DNA from: Strigamia acuminata
Taxonomy: Eukaryota; Arthropoda; Chilopoda; Geophilomorpha; Linotaeniidae
NCBI GenBank assembly: GCA_949358305.1
Contig: OX442315.1
Location: 186,001 to 250,000, forward strand
Direction of reading: 5' to 3'
Length of the DNA stretch: 64,000 nt
Notes under the pieces: model-generated
The model's input: the letters and a program-made list of their open reading frames with translations, nothing else
Database searches by the model: none
What the model was told of the DNA's origin: nothing
Made by a program: the position numbers and the translations under genes
Part shown: one piece after another, positions 10,041 to 20,582 of the stretch
How positions within the stretch are numbered: position 1 is the stretch's first letter
Layout of the letters: every line of letters begins with the position of its first letter

Positions 10041-13000
10041 GTCGACCGGCCCTTCGCGCAAAACGTCTGAAATCCAAACGACGCGCTTCACCTTTAATTA
10101 ACTTGAAAGAGGACGATCCTTCACAGGTTAATTCAACAACATCTCCTACTGTTATTACTCTTTCAGAGTATAAACCTGTAAGTAGTGTTATTTCTTCATC
10201 ATCTTCCATCATCACCTCAGCTACAAAGGCGTCAGATCTGCAGACTGCCGTTCCTGAAGCTGTAAAGGACGAATTGCCGAAATTAACAGATTTGCAACCT
10301 GTAATTTCGAAGAAAAACCCGAAAGTGACAATAGTGAGTAAAATTACTAAAACTTTACCAATAATTAAGTCTACTTCCAGTGCAACAACGACTGAGGCTC
10401 CAAAGGAAGTGATCTCTCCTATGAAGGTATCTTTCGTAATGTTAACGCCAGAGGAACTTAAAGAAACTCAAGAACCCATCATTGAGATAACGCGCGGGGA
10501 TCGTTTGTGCAAGAAAGCACCTTGCGTAAAGATTTCCTGGGCTAATGTAGCTTGTACTGCGCTTCTAGACTCAGGCGCACAAACGTGTGTAATGAGTGAG
10601 GACGTGTTCCAACAACTACACGAAAAAATGGGTTTGGACTTTGTGAATCTCCACGAGCGGGTGCAGGTCGCGTCTGGTGACATAGTGGATTCCACCAAAT
10701 CGATGCAGCTCGCTTTGCGCGCCCCAATAGGCATAATAAAATTCATTTGCATGGTTTTACCCGATGCCAAAATGGATATGCTCCTTGGACGTGATTTCTG
10801 CACAGCGGCCGGAATCGACATCGACCATGCGAGACAACAGTGGAGCATGGTGGGCTCAAATGAGATTCGCAAATTCATGACTTATGAAGAAGCAAAAAAG
10901 TCAGAGTCAATTCTGGTTTTGCCATTTGCGCCGGAAGAAACGCAGGATCCATCCAACCCACCGGCGGCCATTAGTGAGATCGTTCCGACGAAAATACTAA
11001 GGAAACCGGATCCGGTGAGTGAAATTAACTGCCTCCTCCTGGCGCATAGACCCTTGCAACAAGAAATATTCGAGTATCCACATGACGATGCGCAGTATCG
11101 AGTTAAACAAGTTCGACATCGTGCGCAACGCAAATGGTCGAATATTTGGTCCCCAAAGAGGAAAGAAACTTCTAAAATTTCCTCCAATTTAAAAAAGACA
11201 ATTTTACGTAAATTAACTTTGAGTCAGTTCCGACGATTACGACGTTTACGACGAAAAATCAATGTTATTCGTCCAATTGCCAAACAACTCGTTGCGCAAC
11301 GTGCTAAAGACATCAATGCCAAGAAGGAGTCGAAAATCAACATCTTTTCGATTGCGCAACCTGACAATGGTGGGAATAACTCTAAAATGAACATTAATGA
11401 CATTAATTTTTTGCAGTACCAACCTAGTGGAGATCCGACCGATTTAGATTGGATTTACCACCAGTTGTGGAACCAATTGACAGTGCCACAGATAAAACTA
11501 TTAATCAAAACATTGCAGCCCATTTCGCAAATCTTTCGCGAAGAAATTGGTTTATGTAATAACACCGAGTACGAGGTGAACCTGAAACCGGATTTTCGTC
11601 CAATTCATGTCCCTGTGCGCCCGGTGAACCCTGCGAAAAAGGCGATAATTGATAAATATATCGACAAAAAGCTGCAGCAAGGTATTATTCGGCGATCCCA
11701 AAGTGATTGCGCTGTTGCTCCAGTCGTCGTACCCAAGAAGACAGGTGAATGGAGAACTGCTATGGATTTTCGCCCCATTAATGCGCAAACAATTCCGGAC
11801 GTTTACCCCCTTCCGGACATTGATAACATCTTTGCATATTTGGGAGGTGCGCATTGGTTTTCGATAATCGACGGACGCGAAGCTTTCCATCAGATCGGCG
11901 TGCGCAAAGGTGACGAACGGTATTTAGCTTTTATAACACATCGAGGTTTATTCGAATATGTGCGCATGCCTTTCGGACCTATCAACGGACCCGCTACCCT
12001 CCAACGAGCGATGAATAAGACTCTTGCAAAGTATCTTTACAAATTTGTATTTGTGTATATTGATGACGTGATTATTTTTAGCCGAACTTTCGAGGAACAC
12101 GTGCAACATTTGCGCCTCGTTTTAGAGGAATTGTTCAACGCTGGATTCACCATGAACGCCAACAAAACTGAGCTTTGTCAAAAAAGACTCGAGGTTTTGG
12201 GACACATAGTGGAATCTGGCCAGATTACACCAAATCCAAAGAAAGTGGTTGCTATTCAAAATTATCCCGCGCCAACCAATTTGCGCGAATTACAACGATT
12301 TAAAGGCATGGTAGGTTATTACCAATCATTCATTGCAAATTTTTCCAAAATTAGCGAAGTTTTCCGACCATTGCTTAAAAAGGACGCAACTTGGATTTGG
12401 ACAGATGCGCAGCAATCAGCGTTCGAATATCTGAAAGACCAGATTGCGATACCAACACTGAAAAGACGTTTTCCCAGTTGGAAAAAACCATTTATACTGC
12501 AGACCGATGCTAGTTATTCTGGATTAGGTGCTGCTTTAATGCAACTTAACGATGAAGGTGTGAGAATTCCAATCGCATTTGCCTCTCGCGCATTAAACAG
12601 CGCTGAAAAGAACTATAAAGTAACCGAAATCGAATGTTTGGCCGCGGTTTGGGGTGTCAAACGCTTTCGTGCATACCTCGAGATGATGCCATTCTACCTC
12701 GAGAGCGACCATCAATCTCTTAAGTGGTTATTTCAGCAAAGGGAACCAACTGGACGTTTGGCCCGTTGGGTGCTATCGTTAAGTGATTATAAATTCACGT
12801 TTTTGCACTGTTCAGGATGCAAAAATAAGGTAGCGGATGCACTAAGTCGAGCTCCTGTCGACCCACCTGAAGTCGATGATGAGGATGATAGCCCGGAGGT
12901 CGACGAGGCGTGTTACCTTGCCTATTTTGATGATTGCAACGAGTGGCCGGCACTTAATATCATCAAGGAATTGCCAAAAGACATTAATTTGCAGTTTCGA

Positions 13001-15643
13001 AAGTTGTTTAAATCTACATTTAAAAAAGTGCCTCTCATTGCAGCATCTTCACCGACTAAGAAGAAAAATAAGAAAAAATCTCTTATTCCTCGACCTACTG
13101 GTAAAGAGAAAGTGACTGGAAATGCGCCGACTTCAGGTGCGCAAATTCCATCTTCTACTGGCGTAGCTACTCCTCCAACGAGGGCACCGCCGGTTACAAT
13201 CCCTCCGGTTGCATCAGTTCCAGTTGCGCAACCAACCTCACAAGTAAAAACTCCTAATTCATCACCAGTTCGTGTTTCAGTGCCTTTACGAACCCGCCGA
13301 CAGCGCTCTTTAATTCCAATTCTGATAAAGAAACGAGGAAGACCACGTAAAATTAATATTGTGCCAATTTTATCTCCTCGTGCTAAACGAGCAATAGCCA
13401 CACGAACTCGGGCTAGATTAAAGGATCCATCTTTGATTCCTAAATCACCACCATGGCTACCACCCAGGTATGCGGGAACTATTAAAAAGTGGACATTTCC
13501 AAAGTTATTGAAATCACAGCAAGTAGGAAGGTTGAAGGCAGTGCGACGTAAATCCGCTATTCCTTCCCATGTGGTGAAACCCAAACCTAAATCAGTTTTA
13601 ATTCCACCACCCTTACCTATTCCTACCCCTCCTGCAACTCCAATATCCACTCCTATTCCTAGTTCCATTCCTCCTTCGGCAATTATTCCAACCAGAATTC
13701 CTGCGCCAATAAATCCGTCTAGTTTTAGAAAAAAGACTGCTTCGGCACCATCACAATTGCCGACACCTGGAACTTTGGTGGATAAAATACGACGAAATTT
13801 CCGTCGAATCACTGGAGTCCCCGCACCAATAATTCAACCTGATAGCCACCGAAGGCCTACTACTAAACCTTCTCCTGAAATTCCAAATTTACCAACTCCT
13901 TCCCCAACTCCTTCAATTCCTATCACTGATTTTCCTATTATTTCTCCGCGTCAACATTCTGAACCAGTGATGTATGACGATGCGGCGGGACCATCAGGAC
14001 AGCAGAGGCCAGAGGGATATACTTCGGACCCGGATTCTGACTCTACATCATCTGAAGACAGTTTTGGACCCATTCGTGACATGTCGCCACCAACGAGGAA
14101 TTATTATGCGCCCCCAACATCAGCGCGAAGAACTCCATCGAGATTGCGTCCGCGACGGGAAAGGACAGTAATTGAAGATTCGAGGACTGAAGCAGAGAAG
14201 CAAGCCGAATTGGAGCACGATCCACCAATCGAACATCCTCCGTTCGAGCTGTTGCCTACTGCTGCTGAAATCATTGCGGCGCAAAGACAGGATCCCTGGT
14301 CGCGTGAGTTGATATTTTATTTAACTGCCCAAATGTTACCACTTGATCCAGATGAGGCTGCCAAAATTGTGGCTGACGCGCAAGATTTCGGCATGTATAA
14401 AGAGATGTTATGTCGCTTCCCTCCTGTCCATATTAATGAAATTAGAAAGAGGCGCCAAATATATCTCCCATTTGAACTCAGAGAAAGATATTTCCGCGCA
14501 ATGCACTATCCTCCCGTAGTTGGACATATGGGGCAAGAACGAACACTCCATCGCATTAAATCGCGCGTATTTTGGCCAAAAATGCGCGAAGATATTCGAA
14601 CATGGATACAGGTTTGCGAAGCGTGTCAAAGAGCTAAACCCCTTAACAGGCTCCCATATGGAAAAATGATAATGTCCAGATCGCGCCATCTTTTCTCCGC
14701 TATCTACATCGACTATTACGGCAAGAAACCTCGATCCACAGAGGGACATTGCTATGCCTTTGTGATGGTCGACTCTGCTAGCCGATGGTTAGACGTACGT
14801 CTAACCGAAAACTCAAATATAGCCACTACGGTGAAACAAATTCAGAAATTCTGCAAAAGATGGGGTTTTCCCAAAATAATTATCAGCGATAATGCGCCTG
14901 CTTTTCGCTCACCAGAATTTCGTAGCCAAATCCAGCAACTTGGCGCAATAAATAGATATACCGCCGCATACCACCCGCAAGGTAATATTTCGGAAAGGCT
15001 TAACCAATCATTAAAGAACTGTATATTAGCATATATTGATGATGACCATACTAGATGGGACGTCAACATTGGCTATTTCGTGCTCGCGATTAATTCAGCG
15101 TATCAAATTTCTTTAAAGTATTCACCCTTTAAAATGGTAACAGGCCAGGAAGCTCGATTTCCGGGCGACCTGGATAGCGACACGGATGACGGAGAACCGT
15201 TGCCGCCCGTGGAAGCTGAAAACTTGCACGAACATATGCGTAGAATGCGAGAAAGCGCGATTAACAACTTGCGCGAGTCCCAAATTCGACACAAAAAATG
15301 GTTCGATTTAAAACGGCGCCCCCATGACTTCCGTCCTGGCGACTGGGTAACTTTGCGCAATCGGCAACCTTCATCTGCCGATAAACAATTCGCAGCAGGT
15401 TTACGCCAACGGACTGAAGGTGTATATATTATACACAGATTGGTGGGCCCCAATACAGTAATCCTAATGGATGAAAACGGCCAAAAAACCCAGCCTTATA
15501 ATGTCGTGGAATTGCGACATTGGTTTTTTGCCGAGGCCAACTTTTTAACTTTAAAAGACGTTGAAATTATTGATAAACATGTTGAAATTTTTGCTGTCAA
15601 CACTTTAGATATTTTTTCTGCCTATTTTCTTTCATTTAAGTAA
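10037..15643 (+). CDS. Element C pol polyprotein (protease, RT, RNase H, integrase)
   Basis: A 1,868-residue frame in -1 register to gag, with its own ATG overlapping the gag stop. Residues about 174-270 are an aspartic protease (LLDSGAQTC, LLGRDF). The reverse transcriptase follows, with YIDD near residue 674 in place of the commoner YLDD. RNase H has QTDAS near 823 and ESDHQSLKWL. An unusually long spacer, rich in Pro, Lys, Ser and Thr, covers about residues 940-1490. The integrase has an HHCC zinc finger at about 1496-1530 and a DDE core with Asp in YIDYYG, Asp in IISDNAPAF and Glu in NISERLN. The domain order is that of Ty3/gypsy. No internal stops are present. Confidence 0.96.
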   Translation: MSRPALRAKRLKSKRRASPLINLKEDDPSQVNSTTSPTVITLSEYKPVSSVISSSSSIITSATKASDLQTAVPEAVKDELPKLTDLQPVISKKNPKVTIVSKITKTLPIIKSTSSATTTEAPKEVISPMKVSFVMLTPEELKETQEPIIEITRGDRLCKKAPCVKISWANVACTALLDSGAQTCVMSEDVFQQLHEKMGLDFVNLHERVQVASGDIVDSTKSMQLALRAPIGIIKFICMVLPDAKMDMLLGRDFCTAAGIDIDHARQQWSMVGSNEIRKFMTYEEAKKSESILVLPFAPEETQDPSNPPAAISEIVPTKILRKPDPVSEINCLLLAHRPLQQEIFEYPHDDAQYRVKQVRHRAQRKWSNIWSPKRKETSKISSNLKKTILRKLTLSQFRRLRRLRRKINVIRPIAKQLVAQRAKDINAKKESKINIFSIAQPDNGGNNSKMNINDINFLQYQPSGDPTDLDWIYHQLWNQLTVPQIKLLIKTLQPISQIFREEIGLCNNTEYEVNLKPDFRPIHVPVRPVNPAKKAIIDKYIDKKLQQGIIRRSQSDCAVAPVVVPKKTGEWRTAMDFRPINAQTIPDVYPLPDIDNIFAYLGGAHWFSIIDGREAFHQIGVRKGDERYLAFITHRGLFEYVRMPFGPINGPATLQRAMNKTLAKYLYKFVFVYIDDVIIFSRTFEEHVQHLRLVLEELFNAGFTMNANKTELCQKRLEVLGHIVESGQITPNPKKVVAIQNYPAPTNLRELQRFKGMVGYYQSFIANFSKISEVFRPLLKKDATWIWTDAQQSAFEYLKDQIAIPTLKRRFPSWKKPFILQTDASYSGLGAALMQLNDEGVRIPIAFASRALNSAEKNYKVTEIECLAAVWGVKRFRAYLEMMPFYLESDHQSLKWLFQQREPTGRLARWVLSLSDYKFTFLHCSGCKNKVADALSRAPVDPPEVDDEDDSPEVDEACYLAYFDDCNEWPALNIIKELPKDINLQFRKLFKSTFKKVPLIAASSPTKKKNKKKSLIPRPTGKEKVTGNAPTSGAQIPSSTGVATPPTRAPPVTIPPVASVPVAQPTSQVKTPNSSPVRVSVPLRTRRQRSLIPILIKKRGRPRKINIVPILSPRAKRAIATRTRARLKDPSLIPKSPPWLPPRYAGTIKKWTFPKLLKSQQVGRLKAVRRKSAIPSHVVKPKPKSVLIPPPLPIPTPPATPISTPIPSSIPPSAIIPTRIPAPINPSSFRKKTASAPSQLPTPGTLVDKIRRNFRRITGVPAPIIQPDSHRRPTTKPSPEIPNLPTPSPTPSIPITDFPIISPRQHSEPVMYDDAAGPSGQQRPEGYTSDPDSDSTSSEDSFGPIRDMSPPTRNYYAPPTSARRTPSRLRPRRERTVIEDSRTEAEKQAELEHDPPIEHPPFELLPTAAEIIAAQRQDPWSRELIFYLTAQMLPLDPDEAAKIVADAQDFGMYKEMLCRFPPVHINEIRKRRQIYLPFELRERYFRAMHYPPVVGHMGQERTLHRIKSRVFWPKMREDIRTWIQVCEACQRAKPLNRLPYGKMIMSRSRHLFSAIYIDYYGKKPRSTEGHCYAFVMVDSASRWLDVRLTENSNIATTVKQIQKFCKRWGFPKIIISDNAPAFRSPEFRSQIQQLGAINRYTAAYHPQGNISERLNQSLKNCILAYIDDDHTRWDVNIGYFVLAINSAYQISLKYSPFKMVTGQEARFPGDLDSDTDDGEPLPPVEAENLHEHMRRMRESAINNLRESQIRHKKWFDLKRRPHDFRPGDWVTLRNRQPSSADKQFAAGLRQRTEGVYIIHRLVGPNTVILMDENGQKTQPYNVVELRHWFFAEANFLTLKDVEIIDKHVEIFAVNTLDIFSAYFLSFK

Positions 15644-16427
15644 TTTTCTTTGATTTTCTAAAATACAAACGAAACAACAAAAAAAAAAAAAAAAAACCAA
15701 GTGTAATCCGGTGTAAATCTATCTTTACTACCTATTTTGTTTAAAAACTATTTTTCCCTTTATTTTAAATTTATTCATCCTAAATTTTTATGTTTTATGT
15801 TATTTTATGTTTTCTTTATATTTTATATTTAATGTTTTGTGTTATGTATTTTATGTTCATATTCGGTCACTCGAAAATGGCTAAGTCCATTTCAATCAGG
15901 GACTATGTCCGTCACCAGAGTGCGCAATGCCAATTAACCTCTAAACAATAGCACGTGGCTATTTCCACAATTCATTTAAATTATTCAATCAATATAATTT
16001 ATGCGCACTTTATTTAAATTAATATTCTGTGTTCTGAATTATTACTTGTTTATCTCACCATCCTTATTTAATCACTTTAAAACAAGAGTTTTGAGCGAAG
16101 ACAACCTTCGCTAACTTCCGAATTCCAACACTGAATGTCGCCCTTCAATTGCAATTAGTTAGTGTTTAACCTCGAACCCGACTTTATTACATGTGCGAGT
16201 TTTCAATCGTTCATCGAAGCTTCTCGAAGCAAAGTTTTATGACTCGTTACATTCCGGGGAATATTCTTTAGTCTTCGTTGTTTGTTTCGTTCTGTGCGCG
16301 TTCGTGTTGTTGCGCGTCGTAATTGTGAGTATCGTTTGTCAAACGTATTATTTGTTCTGTGTATTTATATAAGCATTACCTCCACCAACTTAGGCGCATT
16401 ATATTCCCAACGAATATTGAAACCAAC
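15644..16427 (+). other. Element C pol-ORF3 spacer
   Basis: AT-rich non-coding stretch of about 780 bp. It begins with a run of about 18 A residues near 15679-15696, only some 35 bases after the pol stop. A good splice-donor-like GTGAGT occurs near 16325. No gene is seen. Confidence 0.5.
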
Positions 16428-18701
16428 ATGGCTTCCAATCGGGACGAGGAACCTTTTGTAGAAGCATTCGGTACGGGTTTTCCGAGCCACGAGATATGCC
16501 CGGTCTGCTCAGGCCATGGTATGGAGGAGGACCCGCCGCGAGCCGCTCTCACCTGTCGAGCGTGCAACGGGAATGGCGACTTGCCGAGGGATTTATTCGC
16601 GGTTTGGATGAGACAGATTTTTGGATGGGTGTTACGTCGACGCAGGCAAGACAACATAAATATTGGCGGCGTTACATTTCCGCCGTTTAGGTCGCTCAAC
16701 GGAAGTCCGGCTTCAATTCTGCGATTTGAGACGGTACACCGCTGGTATTGGCAGCGTGCGCGACGATTGGCGCAGACAAGTCATATTAATCTTCGACAAT
16801 GGATTTACCCTGGTACCAACATCGCCCAACTTCTTGATTCACCGGCTGAGGACCCATTACATCGTGAGCAGTCGTCGACGCGTGCAATAATGGGACGAGA
16901 AGTTATTTCATCTCTTCAGGAAACCCTCGATGGTAATGTACACCAGGTTCAAGAGGCTATTGCGCGGGCTGTTGCGCATTTGTCGGATTTGCCAGTCGAA
17001 TCTGATGATAGCTGGAGCAGTGGTGACGATGATGCGTTATTTGCAAGCGCCTCGTCGCGGTTTGAAGCGCAACCTAGCCTGACACCTGCATCCCCGGATT
17101 TGACTTTGAATTTATGTTGTGAATGCGACAGTGCAGTATCAGACGGAAGGATAGAACAGGAAAACGAGGAGATTGAGCGGGAACGGGCCAGCACGCCGCC
17201 AGTGCGAGACTGTGGATCCGAGTTGAGTACTACTCCGCCATTATTAGGACCAATCAATGAGGTAATCATCGAGACACCTCCTGATCAAGTTATAAATGCG
17301 CAAGGACCTGAGAAGAAAGCAAGGGATCCGCGTACAGTCAATTTGCCACAATCCCCAACCAGAAGACCAGTCTCAGGTGAACTGAGTAGGCGAGCAACAG
17401 TAAAGATTGTACCTCGTGAGACTTCGCAAAAATCCAAAATTCCTGTCCTTATATCTCATTTTCGAGTTGTACCAAATGCACCCCTGGGAAACACCAGCGC
17501 AACTATACCCCCTAACAGCACAGTAACTATTTCTGATCGACTATACTTGACAGGGTCGCATTTGGAATCAGCGCAACCCCAGCTGGGCGATGGTACATCA
17601 ACAACTACGTCAGCTACTCATTGTGATTTATTCACAGACAGGTCTGGAATTAGCACAAAACCGGTGCATACGTTTGAAGTTATTTACGAATTATTGAACC
17701 GATATGAGGTAAATGTATATGCGCAAGATGTGCATTCCTCACCATCCAGATTCTATATGGAGCGTCGAGGTTGGATAACTTTGATAAATTTTATGATGGA
17801 CCGTGATTTTAATATCCTACAAGCCGATTTTCAAGAAGTATTTAACGAAATGCTTCTACGCATACGTACCATGTCCAACCAGATTCAGCATCGCTTGAGT
17901 CAATGTGACCTTTACGACCGCGTAAATGCGCTGGAGTTATTAATATGGGTAATGCATGAGGAGGTCTCCCAAGTGCTTCACCAGGTTCTAAGGCGACGTG
18001 AGCAACGTGAGGGAGGCGACGAACGACAAAATCCGGAATACCGAAGAAGGTATGAAATGGAGAGGAAACAACTCGCCGACCGACATCACGTAGATAGAAG
18101 GGGAGGCGACGAGCGACGAAATCTGGAATATATGCGAAGATATGAGATGGAGATAGAACGACTCGGCGAGCGACATTGGGCAGATAGACGAGCCGTGGAG
18201 GAGGCTAGTGAGGAGGAATTCAGACGAAATCGAGAGCGGACCCGTTTAACCGAATTGCGCGAAATACGGTGTTCGACTGTTTATCGATACGTGTTCCTGC
18301 CTCCTGCCCCACGCACAAGACGAGGTGAGTGGGATGCAACCCAACCATTCATAACTTTGGAACTTCTTCCAAGCTTGATGCCTCCCACCACGATTCGTTG
18401 TAACTTTGCTGAGGGAGAACGAGGATGTCTCCAATTTGATATGTCGATTCGGGCTCAGCGACAGCTTCTCCGATCTTTAGCCATTGCGGACTTGCATATG
18501 CTTCGTTCGGAGGCTGATCCATTGTTGCATCTTCTCTACCGGAGGTATGGAGAATATTTTTTGGCCCACTGTCTTTTCGAGATAAATCGGCAGGGCGCAC
18601 GTTCATTCCAAGATGCGCGACGTGTTGTGGTAGAAGTGGCATTTAATATGCTAATCTATTTCCGAGATCCTCAACATCGTCAAACCTTGGAATTCGAGTG
18701 A
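16428..18701 (+). CDS. Element C ORF3: cysteine-motif accessory protein of unknown function
   Basis: About 757 codons from the ATG at 16428 (context AACATGG); the frame upstream of this has no ATG. I do not recognise the protein. Near the N-terminus it has CPVCSG and, 13 residues later, CRACNGNG: a CxxCxG...CxxCxGxG pair like half of a DnaJ zinc domain, and similar to that of element B ORF3. A helical region (HQVQEAIARAVAHLSDL) follows, then a long Ser/Thr/Pro-rich middle, then a conserved-looking globular part. After that come two tandem 30-residue charged repeats beginning GGDER (18012-18101 and 18102-18191), and a Leu-rich C-terminus. I see no transmembrane or signal segment, so env is unlikely. 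Position after pol suggests expression from a subgenomic RNA. Confidence 0.75.
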   Translation: MASNRDEEPFVEAFGTGFPSHEICPVCSGHGMEEDPPRAALTCRACNGNGDLPRDLFAVWMRQIFGWVLRRRRQDNINIGGVTFPPFRSLNGSPASILRFETVHRWYWQRARRLAQTSHINLRQWIYPGTNIAQLLDSPAEDPLHREQSSTRAIMGREVISSLQETLDGNVHQVQEAIARAVAHLSDLPVESDDSWSSGDDDALFASASSRFEAQPSLTPASPDLTLNLCCECDSAVSDGRIEQENEEIERERASTPPVRDCGSELSTTPPLLGPINEVIIETPPDQVINAQGPEKKARDPRTVNLPQSPTRRPVSGELSRRATVKIVPRETSQKSKIPVLISHFRVVPNAPLGNTSATIPPNSTVTISDRLYLTGSHLESAQPQLGDGTSTTTSATHCDLFTDRSGISTKPVHTFEVIYELLNRYEVNVYAQDVHSSPSRFYMERRGWITLINFMMDRDFNILQADFQEVFNEMLLRIRTMSNQIQHRLSQCDLYDRVNALELLIWVMHEEVSQVLHQVLRRREQREGGDERQNPEYRRRYEMERKQLADRHHVDRRGGDERRNLEYMRRYEMEIERLGERHWADRRAVEEASEEEFRRNRERTRLTELREIRCSTVYRYVFLPPAPRTRRGEWDATQPFITLELLPSLMPPTTIRCNFAEGERGCLQFDMSIRAQRQLLRSLAIADLHMLRSEADPLLHLLYRRYGEYFLAHCLFEINRQGARSFQDARRVVVEVAFNMLIYFRDPQHRQTLEFE

Positions 18702-20569
18702 ACAACAATCCTAAACGTGACTTTGTGTGCGCAAGTTTTTTGCAAATTGAAGTCAGGAGATCACATCAATGGGCGTTTCGTAAAATTCCTCCGCTTCGGC
18801 GTTGAGTTGAAGGACTTGATACGAGGATCCTGGTGATTTGCGAAGACTTTGTGCGCACTTCAACCTACCATTCATCATTATTTTGTGTTTTCATCATATT
18901 TTCATCTCTAATTGTGTCCAAAATGCGCCGCCAGATCGTGGATCTCTGGTAAATGCCCTAATAAAACATCTCCGCATTTGTGCGTTGAGTTTGGGCCGGC
19001 CTGCATTCCAATATCTACATGGTATCCACAAAACTTTATCATCTTTAAATCTTCATCATTTTTCCGTTCCGCCATGCGATTCCATTGATGAGGCGCTCCG
19101 TAAAACATCTCTCGAGTTGGAGGACTTGATGGAACGAGCTTGGGCAGCGGTAATGTGTCGATTTGAAGAACAAATAATTATTATTAGTGTTTCATCATAA
19201 ATGTTATTATTTTTGCGCAAGTTTTCTATTGTGATAATCCTCACTGATAATTTATATTTTATTTAATTATTTTTACGTTTTTAGTGCTTTAGAATCGGAC
19301 AATTAGATTTTTAGTACTACAATTATATTTTATTTAAGTGCAATTATGATTTCGATAATTTTCTAGTCATATTATTGAAATATTTATTCTAGTTTAATGA
19401 TTTTGATATTTTTTTTGTGCTATAATCATTCCAGAATTATCTTCATTTAATTATGATAATTTCTTCCGAAGCTTAGGAATTTAATTTCGTTTAATTTTTA
19501 TTTCCATTGTTATTTTTAGCGCAATTATTCTGGAATGATTCAAGTCAGTATTCAATGTTTTCATTTATTTAATGAATATTTTTCTTTAATTATTTAGCAT
19601 TTAATCAAGATTATTGTGATACTTTTTTGACCCTTCATTTAATTTTGTGATATCTTCTGATCAACATATTTAATTCCGTGGCAATACGAGTAGTATTGTG
19701 CGCGCGGGTATTTGTTATGTTTTATAATATTTTATATGTTTCTATTTTCCATTTCATTCATAGAATTAATAACCTAAATTATCCTTGCGCAAAGTTTCGC
19801 GCATCCATTTAAAAGTTCCTAATTAATCTGAAATCATACTTACCTTATGCAGGTTGCATAATTTTGTACCTTACCTTTATTTTGTATTTGTTTTGCGCAA
19901 TTACGCGCATCCTACCATAACATAAATACCCAATCTGATTTAATAAATCCCATCCTGATTCTTGATAATTCTCATGTGTCGGCTCTTTATTTTTGTTTAA
20001 TTTAAAATTGTTTATTCGATGATTTTTATACAGGAAGCAGAAGTTTGTTTATACAAAAAAGTAAAAGTGTTTAAAATTTTTTATTTCATAAATTGTTTGG
20101 GTAAAGTGTATAGACTCTCGTCCGTCCTAGGTATTGTCGGCCCCTTTAGGTTTAGCGTTCGCCCTCCTTGTGTCGTCCCTGTTCGTCTTGTGATTTCGAG
20201 TAGAATGATTTAAAATTTACCATTGTGACTTTACAAAAATCTTAGTTTAAATTTATTTTCAAAAGCCATGGTGATTTATTAATTCTTTGTTTTTAATAAT
20301 TTAATTGATTTTTGATATTTAATTTGGTATTGTTTAACTTTTGTTTATTATTTTGACAAAGTTGTTAAGTTTTTGCACCACGTGCATTATTTTTGACAAA
20401 GTTGTTAAGTCTTTGCGCAGACGCGCATCATTCTTTTTTGTTGTTTAATTTATTTAATTTATTTTTTGAGAATTTGTATAGTTTTTGCGCATAGCGCATT
20501 ATTATTGTATGACTTTCCTTGTCTCTTATCCTTTTATTCTCTTCGATAAATCTCGAATAATAAAAGCCT
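18702..20569 (+). other. Element C 3' non-coding tail
   Basis: About 1.9 kb without a credible gene; a 120-codon open stretch near 18838-19200 lacks an ATG start. It is AT-rich with many GCGCA/TGCGCA motifs. A segment with TTGACAAAGTTGTTAAG is repeated near 20350-20410. Sequences around 18770-18830 and 19080-19130 resemble each other, suggesting an old internal duplication. Confidence 0.55.
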
Positions 20570-20582
20570 AAGGGGGGAGGGA
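20570..20582 (+). promoter_or_regulatory. Element C polypurine tract
   Basis: AAGGGGGGAGGGA lies close to the start of the 3' LTR, the expected site for plus-strand DNA priming during reverse transcription. Confidence 0.85.

Noticed and set aside
18838-19200. A 120-codon hydrophobic-start frame in the element C tail, first taken for a small env-like protein
   Set aside because: Its first codon is not ATG, no ATG occurs before the last third, and the region seems to contain an internal non-coding duplication.
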